Translations under genes and position numbers: made by a program
IMG/VR virus record: IMGVR_UViG_3300047476_000223
Location: 1 to 59,054 of that record
DNA from: a virus
Length of the DNA: 59,054 bases
Strand: one strand, 5' to 3'
Shown here: positions 7,849 to 15,530 of the stretch, piece by piece
Layout: every line of letters starts with the position of its first letter
Position numbering within the stretch: the stretch's first letter is position 1
Notes under the pieces: generated by a model
Told to the model about the DNA's origin: nothing
What the model saw: the letters and a program-made list of their open reading frames with translations, nothing else
Databases searched by the model: none

Positions 7849-8280
7849 TCAAGGAAAACGAATTAGCGCCGTCGTCGCCGTGTTTACTGGCATCGTGACG
7901 GTATTGTTGGTCGAAGTAAAGGTCTTGTCTGAACCAAAGTCCAATACAGCCACCGACTTGTTGCTACGAGTTACGTTGTAGATCAAAGCCCCACGAGCAG
8001 TAAAACTTGCTCCGGGCCAAGAAACATCTGCGAAGTCCACATATACAGTCCCAGCGTTCGGGCCTGTGGTTTCCGTGCTGATTGTCGCACCGGTTACTGC
8101 AACGCCACCTGCTACATACCCTGTACCCGTTACTTCATTTGCTGTTGTGTACACAGTAGTCAGTGGTCCGATATCAGAAAAGGCGGTATACAGGGCCATC
8201 TTCAGCGTATCAGTTGCCAAGTTCTGCCCCGCTTGGAGCATCTCTTGCTTGAAGCTGTTTGTCAGTCCTTGCTGGATCAT
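7849..8280 (-). CDS. Conserved virion structural protein
   Basis: A 143-residue protein of the same neighbourhood family set. The N-terminal helix (NSFKQEMLQAGQNLATDTLK) leads into MALYTAF and a beta-rich body with ARGALIYNVTRSNKSVAVLD near 95-114. It overlaps the adaptor gene upstream by four bases. Homologous proteins are usually annotated as hypothetical virion proteins. No catalytic motif. Confidence 0.55.
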   Translation of the reverse strand: MIQQGLTNSFKQEMLQAGQNLATDTLKMALYTAFSDIGPLTTVYTTANEVTGTGYVAGGVAVTGATISTETTGPNAGTVYVDFADVSWPGASFTARGALIYNVTRSNKSVAVLDFGSDKTFTSTNNTVTMPVNTATTALIRFP

Positions 8281-8990
8281 GGGTTAACCTTAATCTTTGC
8301 CTGACCATCGCGGTATGCGTCACCACGCTCCAGACCTGTGCCCAGACGATTCAACTGCGCCATAGCCTCGTCGTACTTAGCTTTGTAAGTCGCCATCATA
8401 TCGGTCTCGCCCTTCAGGAATACGTATGCTTCAAGCATCGTGCCATACAGCAGAACCGGCGAGTAGTTGTCGCCAAGCCATGTGCGTCCGTCAGCAGCGA
8501 CTGTGATTGATTCTGGGTAGGCGTAGTAGTGAAGCTCGACGTTGTAAATCGCGTCTGGTGTGGGTCCGAGGATAAAGCTCAACTCGTCGGTAATAACACT
8601 GGTCACAACTGTTGGGCCAAACAACGCGTAGTACTCAGGTCTGCCTGTATCTGATGGGTTTGGGTAGGCTGCGCGGATGAAGTTCACATCCTTGTTTAGC
8701 AGATAGTCATAACCGCCATCAGTGACTGCTATAGAAAAAACCGACATAAAGTCGGATGGGCAGGACAAATACTTATTCCCCGCAGTGGTGGTGCCCGTGA
8801 CGTTTTTCCGCAGTGGTGGAATCTGAACGCTGTTATATATGCGCTCTTCGGCCTGCGTAATAAACAAGTTGATCTGGTTAGTGCCGTTAGACGTGGTCGT
8901 GCCTGTACCTGCTACGTCCGTCCAAGTATTCGTTGGAAAGTCGTTTTGCAGGTAGTTCTTAACAGCAATAAACAGTTCGTTATACGTCAT
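8277..8990 (-). CDS. Head-tail adaptor protein (gp4/gp11/SU10 adaptor-like), copy A
   Basis: A 237-residue protein with the helix, beta-domain, helix layout of podovirus adaptors. An N-terminal helical part (INLFITQAEERIYNSVQIPP) is followed by a beta domain with RPEYYALFGPT and LSFILGPTPDAIYNVELHYY. The chain ends in long helices (LLYGTMLEAYVFLKGETDMM; KYDEAMAQLNRL). Adaptors of this class form a dodecameric ring under the portal and carry the tail. A second protein with the same order of elements is encoded at 9827-10570, so the phage seems to carry two related ring proteins. Assignment is from pattern and position; I cannot tell which one touches the portal. Confidence 0.65.
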   Translation of the reverse strand: MTYNELFIAVKNYLQNDFPTNTWTDVAGTGTTTSNGTNQINLFITQAEERIYNSVQIPPLRKNVTGTTTAGNKYLSCPSDFMSVFSIAVTDGGYDYLLNKDVNFIRAAYPNPSDTGRPEYYALFGPTVVTSVITDELSFILGPTPDAIYNVELHYYAYPESITVAADGRTWLGDNYSPVLLYGTMLEAYVFLKGETDMMATYKAKYDEAMAQLNRLGTGLERGDAYRDGQAKIKVNP

Positions 8991-8992
8991 GA

Positions 8993-9250
8993 TTAACCCA
9001 TCGGGCCACGAGCCATTACACCCTTAGTTGCAGCACCCGTACCACGGATTTTAATACCCGAAGTCTTGGCCTCTTTGTAGTTGCCCTTAGACAAGCCCGC
9101 AACTGACGGGTTCATCTCGTTTATTACTTTAGCACCTGCTGTGTAGGGCAGGTCAGCTTTAACTTTTTTACCGTCCATGGTGTGTGGCTCCGCGTAAACA
9201 GCAGCTTGGCCTACTTCTTTGCCGCCCTGCTTTTGTGAATATTTAGCCAT
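8993..9250 (-). CDS. Small basic protein of unknown function
   Basis: An 85-residue, Lys/Gly/Ala-rich protein (GQAAVYAEPHTMDGKKVKAD; IKIRGTGAATKGVMARGPMG). The RGTGAATKG(V/T)MARGPMG ending recurs in small proteins near adaptors of aquatic phages. It is strongly basic and lacks hydrophobic segments. It may be a minor virion protein that contacts DNA. Function not known. Confidence 0.5.
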   Translation of the reverse strand: MAKYSQKQGGKEVGQAAVYAEPHTMDGKKVKADLPYTAGAKVINEMNPSVAGLSKGNYKEAKTSGIKIRGTGAATKGVMARGPMG

Positions 9251-9252
9251 GC

Positions 9253-9408
9253 TTAGCCCGATTTTTGGTTCGCGGCCCGAGCCAGATTGCGGCCCATAGC
9301 CTTCATCTGTTCTGAAGTCACGCCGCCCTTAGCCATCTTCTTGGCACCGTGCATACGCTTCTCGTGAGCCTTAACTTCCGCTTTGGCTACTTTCTTCATG
9401 TTGTCCAT
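9253..9408 (-). CDS. Small basic protein, 51 residues
   Basis: A short frame with an AGGAGT ribosome site 7 bases before ATG 9408 and stop TAA at 9253-9255. The peptide starts MDNMKKVAKAEVKAHEKRMH, continues with GAKKMAKGGVTSEQMKAMGR and is Lys/Met/Ala-rich and probably helical. The KKMAKGG motif recurs in neighbouring small proteins and in the 807-residue internal protein (KMAEGG). It fills the gap between two genes on the same strand, which supports it being real. Confidence 0.6.
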   Translation of the reverse strand: MDNMKKVAKAEVKAHEKRMHGAKKMAKGGVTSEQMKAMGRNLARAANQKSG

Positions 9409-9416
9409 ATCAACTC

Positions 9417-9824
9417 CTAAGTAATTGTCACACTGCCTATCTGCGCGGACGACGTTAAAGCGTTTGGTGTCAACCCCACATCATTTGCACTCGCCCCGCC
9501 TACCGGAGCCCAGCCCCACTGGAATACCCGACTACCACCAGACGGATCACCAAAGTCTGTATTTACCGTCAACTGCAAGCCTGTGTAGCCCGCCTGCCTG
9601 TAACTGTTATCTGGCCGTGGTTCCCGTACTGCTTGCGGGTCGTCCACCGGGTACATACCTAATTGTAACTGTGGCTGGTCAGGTTCCCAACATGTGGGGC
9701 ACACTTTAATCGTAACCTGCTTAGTCTTAATGACAAGCTTTTTCAGGACCTTCAGCTTATAGCGAAATCCGCATCGATCACATTCCGAGATCGCATTTTT
9801 ACCTGAACTGAACCTGTTACCCAT
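9417..9824 (-). CDS. Zinc-ribbon virion-region protein
   Basis: A 135-residue protein. The N-terminus has paired cysteines CDRC and CPTC (about 15-18 and 42-45), a likely zinc ribbon, with a basic segment between them (RYKLKVLKKLVIKTKQVTIK). The C-terminal half is Gly/Ser/Thr-rich (FGDPSGGSRVFQWGWAPVGG). It lies between the two adaptor genes. Zinc-binding is read from the cysteine spacing; the biological role is unknown. Confidence 0.55.
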   Translation of the reverse strand: MGNRFSSGKNAISECDRCGFRYKLKVLKKLVIKTKQVTIKVCPTCWEPDQPQLQLGMYPVDDPQAVREPRPDNSYRQAGYTGLQLTVNTDFGDPSGGSRVFQWGWAPVGGASANDVGLTPNALTSSAQIGSVTIT

Positions 9825-9826
9825 CG

Positions 9827-10570
9827 TTAAGCAATAAAGAACTCACGTGGCACCAGACGGTCAGCCGCCTTCTCGCGGTCTTCACTTGCCGCCAACTCCC
9901 ATGCCTCGTCATACATAAGCTTCAGTGCCATCAGGCGATCCGGAGACACCTCGGGTTTCTTTACCGCCAGCATATACGCCAAGCCTGCAACCATGCAGTT
10001 CTGGAAGCGGAACGGAATATCGACCACGTTCACACCGTTGCCAGCGTCGTAGATGCGCTTCAACCGCCAGTAATAAAATACGTAATACGGGTTTTGCTGC
10101 GTACCCTGATCCGGAGCTGGCCACACGTTAATCTGCGGATACGACGGGGTTGCACCCAACAAGTCGGTGGTTTGGCCTGACTGCCGGTTAATCCAGACCT
10201 GAATCGGACGACCCTGCGCTAGTTTGTTTGGGATGGTCGAGTAGGTGGATACGCTAATCCGAGTGATATTGAGATCAGTCTGGTTGGGACCATTGCCAGA
10301 ATCGGTACGTATAACGTGCTCAATAAGATCAACGGTGTCGTTAGGAAGATCATAGGTCACCTGCCCCTGCACCATATTGATGGAGCCCTGCTCAATAGTC
10401 CACAGGTTGATACCCCGGTTTGCCCACTCACCTAGCAGGAAGTTTAAGCTGCGCCGAGCCGTACGGAAATCGTAACCAGTCCGTAGCTCCAAGCCGCAAC
10501 GCTCAAACGCCTCTTCAAATATCTCGTTGAGGTTGGGGTTAAACGCTGTTGTCGATGTAGTTACGGCCAT
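9827..10570 (-). CDS. Head-tail adaptor protein (gp4/SU10 adaptor-like), copy B
   Basis: A 247-residue protein. The N-terminal helices (LNEIFEEAFERCGLELRTGY; SLNFLLGEWANRGINLWTIE) are typical of P22 gp4/SU10-type adaptors. A beta part with RPIQVWINRQSG and YPQINVWPAPD follows, then YYVFYYWRLKRIYD and C-terminal helices (FQNCMVAGLAYMLAVKKPEV). Such proteins dock on the portal after packaging. The element order mirrors the product of 8277-8990, suggesting an old duplication. The gene starts directly at the stop of the small basic gene upstream. Confidence 0.7.
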   Translation of the reverse strand: MAVTTSTTAFNPNLNEIFEEAFERCGLELRTGYDFRTARRSLNFLLGEWANRGINLWTIEQGSINMVQGQVTYDLPNDTVDLIEHVIRTDSGNGPNQTDLNITRISVSTYSTIPNKLAQGRPIQVWINRQSGQTTDLLGATPSYPQINVWPAPDQGTQQNPYYVFYYWRLKRIYDAGNGVNVVDIPFRFQNCMVAGLAYMLAVKKPEVSPDRLMALKLMYDEAWELAASEDREKAADRLVPREFFIA

Positions 10571-10803
10571 TATCTAAACCCCGCTGTTTTCTTCGCAATG
10601 CTCTTAGGCTGCGCGACGAACTGCTTCCCTGCTTTCTTCCCTGCCCGCTTTGCCCTCGTTGTGGCGGCATACTCGGCTGGGCTTAGTGCCTTTATCGCCT
10701 TTTCCGGGAGGTAACGCTCCCCGGTCTTTGACGACGGCTTTCCGCTTTTGGTTCGCCATTTCTGGTCTCCCCAGTTTTTTAGCGATTGCTGTGGCGCTTT
10801 CAA
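10570..10803 (-). CDS. Small basic phage protein (GKPSSKTGERYLPE motif)
   Basis: A 77-residue strongly basic protein with the conserved core WRTKSGKPSSKTGERYLPEK and then ALSPAEYAATTRAKRAGKKA. This core is frequent in small proteins of environmental phages, normally next to a partner like the one at 10800-11075. No enzymatic motif; DNA or protein binding in the virion is possible. Overlaps its upstream neighbour by four bases. Confidence 0.55.
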   Translation of the reverse strand: MKAPQQSLKNWGDQKWRTKSGKPSSKTGERYLPEKAIKALSPAEYAATTRAKRAGKKAGKQFVAQPKSIAKKTAGFR

Positions 10804-11075
10804 TCTCTGTACCCACCGCCAGCGGCCTTGTACTTCTTAGCCACCAACTGTGCCTTGCGAGCACTCCACTGACCTGCGCCGGTGCCATGAGTTGCTGCGG
10901 CTTTCACCTGTGACACGATCCGCTTACGCAGACCGGGCTTGGTGTAATTACCAGCAGCATTGACCTTCCCACCTTCTTTGTACTGCGTAAAGTCGGTGTC
11001 GTCCCGACGGGCTTTCTTCTTCCCGCCGGGCATCTTGGATGGGTTAATTGCACCCATACCGCGTGAGGCCATCAT
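10800..11075 (-). CDS. Small basic phage protein (GQWSARKAQL motif, DUF5872-like)
   Basis: A 91-residue protein. The C-terminal half, LRKRIVSQVKAAATHGTGAG followed by QWSARKAQLVAKKYKAAGGG, carries a motif I associate with the DUF5872 type of phage and bacterial proteins. The N-terminal part is Gly/Lys-rich. ATG codons at 11075 and 11072 are both possible starts. Function unknown. It is one of a series of basic proteins encoded between capsid and adaptor genes. Confidence 0.55.
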   Translation of the reverse strand: MMASRGMGAINPSKMPGGKKKARRDDTDFTQYKEGGKVNAAGNYTKPGLRKRIVSQVKAAATHGTGAGQWSARKAQLVAKKYKAAGGGYRD

Positions 11076-11076
11076 C

Positions 11077-11490
11077 TCAGCACTTCCCGCCGTACTTCAT
11101 CTTGGTCATGCCGCCTTTTTTCATACCGGTCGAGCCAGCCATCTTGATCTCTTTGCCCTTGGTTTTACCCTTGGTAGCAACGCCATCAGCCGACTTATGG
11201 CCAGCAGCCAGACCGCCAGAAGCCATCTTCTTCATACCAGTCTTCAGCTCACCAACGATACGCTTCTTCTCTGCGGCCAGATTGCTTTTGCCCTTAGCTG
11301 TCTTCGCCTTCTCAGCGTTAACACGACCCAGCTCTTCCAGTCGATTCATACGTGATGTATTAGCCATACCGCCTCCTGATTTAGTAAATTCCTTACCCAC
11401 ACTTGTCGGAACACCGACCTTCTTTGCAAATTTGGGGTTGTTCGCCACGGCTTGCATGAACCGCTCTTGCTTTGCTGACTTGGCAGGCAT
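11077..11490 (-). CDS. Lys/Gly-rich virion-region protein with possible internal start
   Basis: A 137-residue protein. The N-terminus KSAKQERFMQAVANNPKFAK and VGVPTSVGKEFTKSGGG is a conserved phage block. The rest is basic and ends with DGVATKGKTKGKEI and repeated MKKGG/KMKYGGKC units. A textbook AGGAGG site lies 5 bases before an in-frame ATG at 11367, so a shorter product starting MANTSRMNRLEEL may be made from the same frame. The DGxAxxGKTxGK element recurs in the next two genes. Function unknown. Confidence 0.55.
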   Translation of the reverse strand: MPAKSAKQERFMQAVANNPKFAKKVGVPTSVGKEFTKSGGGMANTSRMNRLEELGRVNAEKAKTAKGKSNLAAEKKRIVGELKTGMKKMASGGLAAGHKSADGVATKGKTKGKEIKMAGSTGMKKGGMTKMKYGGKC

Positions 11491-11720
11491 CAGACTATCT
11501 TCCCACGAGTTTTACCACGCTGGGCACAGCCGTCTGCCGCCCGGACGTAGCCACCTTTTTTCTTACCGGTGACAGTCTTGACGACCTTGTTGATCTTGGC
11601 AGGCATGGACTCAGGGTTCTTTTTATCCCGCTCTTCCATGCGCTTTTCAGCCTCAGCGTTCTGCTCAGGTGTACCCATGACGTTCTCGTACATCCGACGA
11701 GCCATTGATTTATCAGCCAT
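11490..11720 (-). CDS. Small basic protein with C-terminal ADGxAQRGKTRGK motif
   Basis: A 76-residue protein starting MADKSMARRMYENVMGTPEQ. I place the start at ATG 11720 because AAAGGTG lies upstream and the codon overlaps the stop of the previous gene (TGATG). A GTG one codon earlier is less likely. The N-terminal half is helical and charged; the end reads KKKGGYVRAADGCAQRGKTR, matching the ends of its neighbours. Possible nucleic-acid binding, not proven. Confidence 0.5.
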   Translation of the reverse strand: MADKSMARRMYENVMGTPEQNAEAEKRMEERDKKNPESMPAKINKVVKTVTGKKKGGYVRAADGCAQRGKTRGKIV

Positions 11721-12487
11721 CACAGCACCTTTCCACGAGTTTTACCGCGTTGTGCGATACCGTCAGCACGCTTGGATGCTGAACCAACTGAACCACCAGC
11801 AGCGTACTTCTTAACCGCGCCGCCCTTCTTGATGCCGCGACCCAGTTCTGCTTCTTTGTGAAAACGGTTTTTCCGCATTATTTCTTCCCGACCGCTTGAC
11901 GCGTACGGAGCCATACCTTGACCTTTTTTACGCTCAGCATCAGCTTTCTTCTTTTCCGCAGCAACTGCTGGGTAGGACTTGGACTCGCGCTGTTCGTTAG
12001 GCTTACCCTTGATAGGTGCAGTTTTGCTCTGCGGTACCTTTGTAGCTGCTTCGATGACTGGTGAAGACTTAAACTTACTGGTTGCAGTCATGGGGGGTTT
12101 GACTTCGCCAGATGTATCAGATGCAGGGGTTTTGGCAGAGGACGTAGCTTTTACAGAGGGCGCAGTTTTCTTAACTGCAGGTGTCGTAGTCCTCTTGGTT
12201 GTGATGTCGTCGTTCGTCGCATCGCCCATCTCCGGACGTCCCTTCGACGCAGCTAACGCACGTTGTTTAGCAGCATCGTCTCCGCCGGTTACATCCTCAC
12301 CCATGGCGGACCTAGCCACCATAGTCTTAGCTGCATCCGGTGCGCCTTCTTTACCCGCTTCACCCTTCTTCTTACGTGACAGAAGATAGGCCAGTGTGCC
12401 CAGTCCAGCCAGAGCACCGACAGTGCCACCGACATCAAACTTCTTCACGCGGGCCGAACCCTTAGCGGGCTTAGTTTTACTCTTCAT
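11720..12487 (-). CDS. Low-complexity basic virion-region protein with ADGxAQRGKTRGK motif
   Basis: A 255-residue protein. After a basic head there is a short hydrophobic Gly/Ala/Leu segment (GGTVGALAGLGTLAYLLSRK, about 20-39), then a long Ala/Lys/Ser/Thr/Pro-rich linker that looks disordered. The end (KKGGAVKKYAAGGSVGSASK, then RADGIAQRGKTRGKVL) matches the ends of the two downstream products. It could anchor in a membrane or be an ejected virion protein. No family function is known to me. Confidence 0.5.
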   Translation of the reverse strand: MKSKTKPAKGSARVKKFDVGGTVGALAGLGTLAYLLSRKKKGEAGKEGAPDAAKTMVARSAMGEDVTGGDDAAKQRALAASKGRPEMGDATNDDITTKRTTTPAVKKTAPSVKATSSAKTPASDTSGEVKPPMTATSKFKSSPVIEAATKVPQSKTAPIKGKPNEQRESKSYPAVAAEKKKADAERKKGQGMAPYASSGREEIMRKNRFHKEAELGRGIKKGGAVKKYAAGGSVGSASKRADGIAQRGKTRGKVL

Positions 12488-12665
12488 CTTTTTTCCCCTT
12501 GCGCAGAAGTTTCTGCACAGTGTCGGTTTCGTAGATACGAATGCCAGTCCAGATTATTGTGAACAAAGCCGCCACGGCGGGCAGCACTTCCATAAGCGTA
12601 CCTACCACAGTCGCAATCGAAAGCGCATCTGCGACGTTCTTCGCAGTATCGTGATGGTTTTCCAT
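12477..12665 (-). CDS. Putative holin
   Basis: A 62-residue protein with a polar N-terminus, a long hydrophobic part (about residues 14-44, SIATVVGTLMEVLPAVAALF and following) that can form one or two membrane spans, a Tyr/Glu/Thr junction (RIYETDTVQ) and a charged end (KGKKDEE). Size and pattern match small class II/III holins that open the inner membrane for lysis. It is 12 kb from the endolysin/Rz cassette but on the same strand, an arrangement found in related phages. Confidence 0.65.
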   Translation of the reverse strand: MENHHDTAKNVADALSIATVVGTLMEVLPAVAALFTIIWTGIRIYETDTVQKLLRKGKKDEE

Positions 12666-12920
12666 TTAACACTTCCACGCACGTAAAGATTTATTAATGC
12701 GGCTATTTGGGTCGTTCGCGGTTTTCGACGAGGTGAGCTTCTTTTTCATTCCAGACATCCGGGCGCAAAACGACTTTTTCCTTGCGCCGCCTTCCGGCTG
12801 GGGGGCTTTCAACCCCGGCTTCCCCGGATTCGCTGCGTTGTAAGAAGCTCTCCCTTTGGCGTTTAGACCACCCTTGGGATTTTTGCCCTCTTTCCTCGTC
12901 CATGCCGGAGTCTTAGCCAT
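12666..12920 (-). CDS. Conserved small phage protein (DUF6321-like)
   Basis: An 84-residue basic protein from ATG 12920. The sequence TRKEGKNPKGGLNAKGRASY, then LKAPQP, SFCARMSGMKKKLTSSKTAN and DPNSRINKSLRAWKC forms a highly conserved block found in many tailed phages, which I believe is catalogued as DUF6321. Two conserved cysteines (CARM and the terminal Cys) may bind metal. Function unknown. The start overlaps the last codons of the upstream gene. Confidence 0.65.
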   Translation of the reverse strand: MAKTPAWTRKEGKNPKGGLNAKGRASYNAANPGKPGLKAPQPEGGARKKSFCARMSGMKKKLTSSKTANDPNSRINKSLRAWKC

Positions 12921-13188
12921 AGAACACCGTCGCCGTTGCGTTAGACAGAGTCGCATACACGTTGGTCGAGAAAAGCACGCCTTCGCCCGGAATGATTACG
13001 TTGAACGTCTCGCCCTGAGCTACGGTATCAATCGTCATGATTGTCGTGCCGCCTGACCCGCCGTCTTTGAGAATGACGCTCCCAGCACTTGCGCCGGGAG
13101 TAATCACCAGACCACGAACACGGGTACGGTCGCCAAAAACGCTCCCAGAAACGGAAACGCTTTTCGCTTTAACGTCTGTTTGCATCAT
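12913..13188 (-). CDS. Small beta-rich virion protein
   Basis: A 91-residue protein with a Val/Ser/Thr-rich beta pattern (AKSVSVSGSVFGDRTRVRGL; GGSGGTTIMTIDTVAQGETF). The start is decided by AAGGAGG seven bases before ATG 13188. It looks like a small decoration or stabilising protein of the head. It is encoded just below the 150-residue protein of similar composition. Role inferred. Confidence 0.5.
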   Translation of the reverse strand: MMQTDVKAKSVSVSGSVFGDRTRVRGLVITPGASAGSVILKDGGSGGTTIMTIDTVAQGETFNVIIPGEGVLFSTNVYATLSNATATVFYG

Positions 13189-13204
13189 GGTGATGCCTCC
13201 TTAA

Positions 13205-13654
13205 TTAGACGTTTTGCTGACCGGTCAGCGGATCGACAACGAAGTAAGTGATGTAGCCACCAACAGTGCCGCTACCCGAAGTGTCGTCACGCGAAGTCAC
13301 GTAAGCCATCTCGGTCGATGCAGTCAGGGTCAGGCCGCTGGTAACCACGCCAGCCGAAGCCACAGACAGGTTGTTAGCGATGGCAGCAGGAGTAGCCGTA
13401 CCAGAGGTGAAGCCAGTTGTGCCAAGGTCGATAGAACCAGCGCCAGCATTGTTGATTACAACAGACAGGACCACTGCACCAGCAGGCAGGATCAGGTTTG
13501 GAGCGCCAGTAGCCGAAGAGACCTTGACGTTGCCAGCCGCCGAAGCGTCAGCAACATAGAATTCAGCAGCCATGACGCCGGAGCCACAATAAGCGGTACG
13601 AGTTTGATCGCCGCCGCCCGAACGCCAGATGCTTTGGGTAGTAGAAAGTGCCAT
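13205..13654 (-). CDS. Beta-rich virion structural protein
   Basis: A 149-residue protein from ATG 13654 (MALSTTQSIWRSGGGDQTRT), chosen over an upstream start because a GAGGAC site fits it. The rest is rich in Ala, Gly, Ser, Thr and Val, with VKVSSATGAPNLILPAGAVV near the middle and a Tyr/Phe-containing end. Typical of capsid-associated or decoration proteins in this region. No catalytic motif. Confidence 0.5.
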   Translation of the reverse strand: MALSTTQSIWRSGGGDQTRTAYCGSGVMAAEFYVADASAAGNVKVSSATGAPNLILPAGAVVLSVVINNAGAGSIDLGTTGFTSGTATPAAIANNLSVASAGVVTSGLTLTASTEMAYVTSRDDTSGSGTVGGYITYFVVDPLTGQQNV

Positions 13655-13756
13655 TTGAGTTGTCCTCACATGCGAGTTAAGCGCAAACGATCTGCATGTC
13701 GTCAGGCCGGGAGCCTGTTCGTAAGCGCCGGATAGTCCCGGATTAGTGCTTTTATA

Positions 13757-14488
13757 CTAGGTGGAGTGTGGGGTGTCAAGATATTTAAACGACCAGCCTG
13801 TATAGGGACCCCGTTTCAATAATGCACCTGATTTTAGGGCCCGGTTGATTGTAGGCGGCTTCATCCCTGACGCTTCCCGTAAGGCTTGGATACTGGCGTA
13901 TTCTAGGGTTCTGCCGTCCGGACTTGTAGCTATAACGGCCCGGCTTACCTTGGCACCGTGGTCAGGACGTTTCTTACCAAACCAGAAATTACCCTCGCCA
14001 GATAGGGTGGCGGAGATTTTTGCTTTGGTGGACGAGGCTACATGGTGCCCGCGCATAGACTTGCGGCGTTTGGCTTTTTCCTCTTCGGTCTGGACCCGCG
14101 CTGCTGAGGCTGCGGCAATCTTGGCTTTGGCCTCACCGGTATGGGAGAAAGTTTTGCCCCACATGGCGTTTCTATCGCCGGACATCCCTAGCTGGGGGGC
14201 TGTGGCGTCTGTAGCTAAGTTATAGCAGTAGTCCTTACCTACATGTTCTTTAAGCCACACATTCTCCGCTGCGAGTATGTCGGCCTCTGGCGGCAACTCC
14301 TCCACAATAACAAACGTAAAAGACGGCTCACCATATTTTACCCACGCTGCTTGGAGATGTTTATTCGCATGGGTGCCGCGCCGCAACATCCACCAATGTT
14401 TACGTTTACGTACCGCAAAATCTACGGCACTCCCTACGTAAAACTTGTTGTTCAGTACATTGATGATCTTGTAGATACCTCGTGCCAT
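13757..14488 (-). mobile_element. Free-standing GIY-YIG homing endonuclease gene
   Basis: A 243-residue protein. The N-terminal nuclease domain has GIYKI (4-8), YVG (17-19) and the conserved Arg region (VRKRKHWW), the GIY-YIG catalytic core. The middle and C-terminal parts hold NUMOD3-type DNA-binding repeats (MWGKTFSHTGEAKAKI about 109-124; FWFGKKRPDHGAKV about 168-181) and a helix-turn-helix-like IQALREASGMKPPTINRALK. Such genes spread by cutting alleles that lack them. It sits between the major capsid gene and a head protein gene, behind a terminator and a possible own promoter, and has no partner in the pathway. No split host gene is visible, so it is intergenic rather than intron-borne. 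Confidence 0.88.
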
Positions 14489-14522
14489 ACACCCTCCAAT
14501 TCGATACAGGTAAAGTGAGGGT

Positions 14523-14551
14523 AGAATACACTAATGTAACGAGTAACACAA
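14523..14551 (-). promoter_or_regulatory. Possible promoter for the homing endonuclease and downstream genes
   Basis: On the minus strand TTGTGT (14546-14551), a 17-base spacer and TATTCT (14523-14528) lie directly after the capsid-gene terminator and before ATG 14488. The match to sigma70 consensus is moderate, but transcription has to restart here for the genes further left. Confidence 0.35.
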
Positions 14552-14559
14552 CACATAAT

Positions 14560-14582
14560 TAAAAAGGGGCCGAAGCCCCTTT
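14560..14582 (-). terminator. Intrinsic terminator after the major capsid gene
   Basis: On the minus strand AAAGGGGC, a TTCG tetraloop and GCCCCTTT form a strong stem followed by a T run. It lies 28 bases after the capsid stop and would lower expression of genes to the left relative to the capsid protein. Confidence 0.85.
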
Positions 14583-14610
14583 AAAACCCGCATAAACACT
14601 AGGTTTTAGG

Positions 14611-15519
14611 TCAAGCCCCTTGTGACCCGTACATACCCAGTGGATCCGACCAGCCAAACGAGTAACGCTCACGAGCCTTGTAACGAACGTTCCCTGTATC
14701 GAAATCCCCGTCCATTGATGTAGACATCGGCGTACGAACAAAGTGCTTCATGCCGTTTGGAACGTCAGTGGTCAGGAACCATGCGTTGTTGTCGGTCAGG
14801 AAGTGGTTGATCGTATAGCCTTCTGGGATCGAACCGTTGTTCTTGATCGCGTTGATGTCGTTGTCGTTAGTACCGACACGCAGCGATGTCTCCAGCAGAC
14901 GGGTTGCGACGAACTGGAGTGATGGAGGAACAACGAGTTTCTTCGGCTTAGCTGCGATCAGCAGACCACGTTCATCAGTCCATGCAGCGATCTGAATAAC
15001 GGCGGCTTCCAGAGAAGTCTCGTTCAGGTCAGCAGGGGTTGATGGAATGTTGCTGTTGACGCCACCAGAGACCAGAGGATGGTTAGCCGAGAACAGAGCC
15101 ACGTTGTCGCCACCGGGGTAGGACGCGGAGAAGCCGTTGTTCAGGACGTTAGCAGCCTTGACCTGCTTGGTGTAAGCCATGGCACGAGCCAGCGCCTTGG
15201 TATAACGAGCCGACAGGCTGTCATACAGGTTGTCTTCGATGGCCTCTTCGGTCAGCGAGAAACCCAGAGCGATGGTTTCGTGGTTGTATCGAGCGGTCCA
15301 AGCTTCCTGCGCGTTGTCATAAGCAATCGCAGAGCCTTCGTTCTTGACTGGAGCAGCCGAGAAACCCGACAGTTTTGTTTCTTCTTCGAAGGAACGCTCG
15401 GAAGTCTCTGTTTCGTAGATTTGCTTGTGCTCTTCGCCGTAACGTGCGTACTCCATGCCGAACAAAGCATTCAGACCGGGGAGCAGCTCTTTAAGTAGTT
15501 GTGCGCGTGAAATAGCCAT
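14611..15519 (-). CDS. Major capsid protein (Mu gpT-like, HK97 fold)
   Basis: A 302-residue protein. Its pattern matches the Mu gpT-like head subunit group: an N-terminal helix (LLKELLPGLNALFGMEYARY), an E-loop-like charged part (ETETSERSFEEETKLSGFSA), a long spine (GFSLTEEAIEDNLYDSLSAR) and the late segment VRTPMSTSMDGDFDTGNVRY. It forms the icosahedral shell. It follows the decoration and scaffold genes and ends before a strong terminator, as expected for the most abundant virion protein. No prohead protease gene is recognisable nearby, so maturation by cleavage is uncertain. Confidence 0.85.
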   Translation of the reverse strand: MAISRAQLLKELLPGLNALFGMEYARYGEEHKQIYETETSERSFEEETKLSGFSAAPVKNEGSAIAYDNAQEAWTARYNHETIALGFSLTEEAIEDNLYDSLSARYTKALARAMAYTKQVKAANVLNNGFSASYPGGDNVALFSANHPLVSGGVNSNIPSTPADLNETSLEAAVIQIAAWTDERGLLIAAKPKKLVVPPSLQFVATRLLETSLRVGTNDNDINAIKNNGSIPEGYTINHFLTDNNAWFLTTDVPNGMKHFVRTPMSTSMDGDFDTGNVRYKARERYSFGWSDPLGMYGSQGA

Positions 15520-15530
15520 TATTCAGCTCC

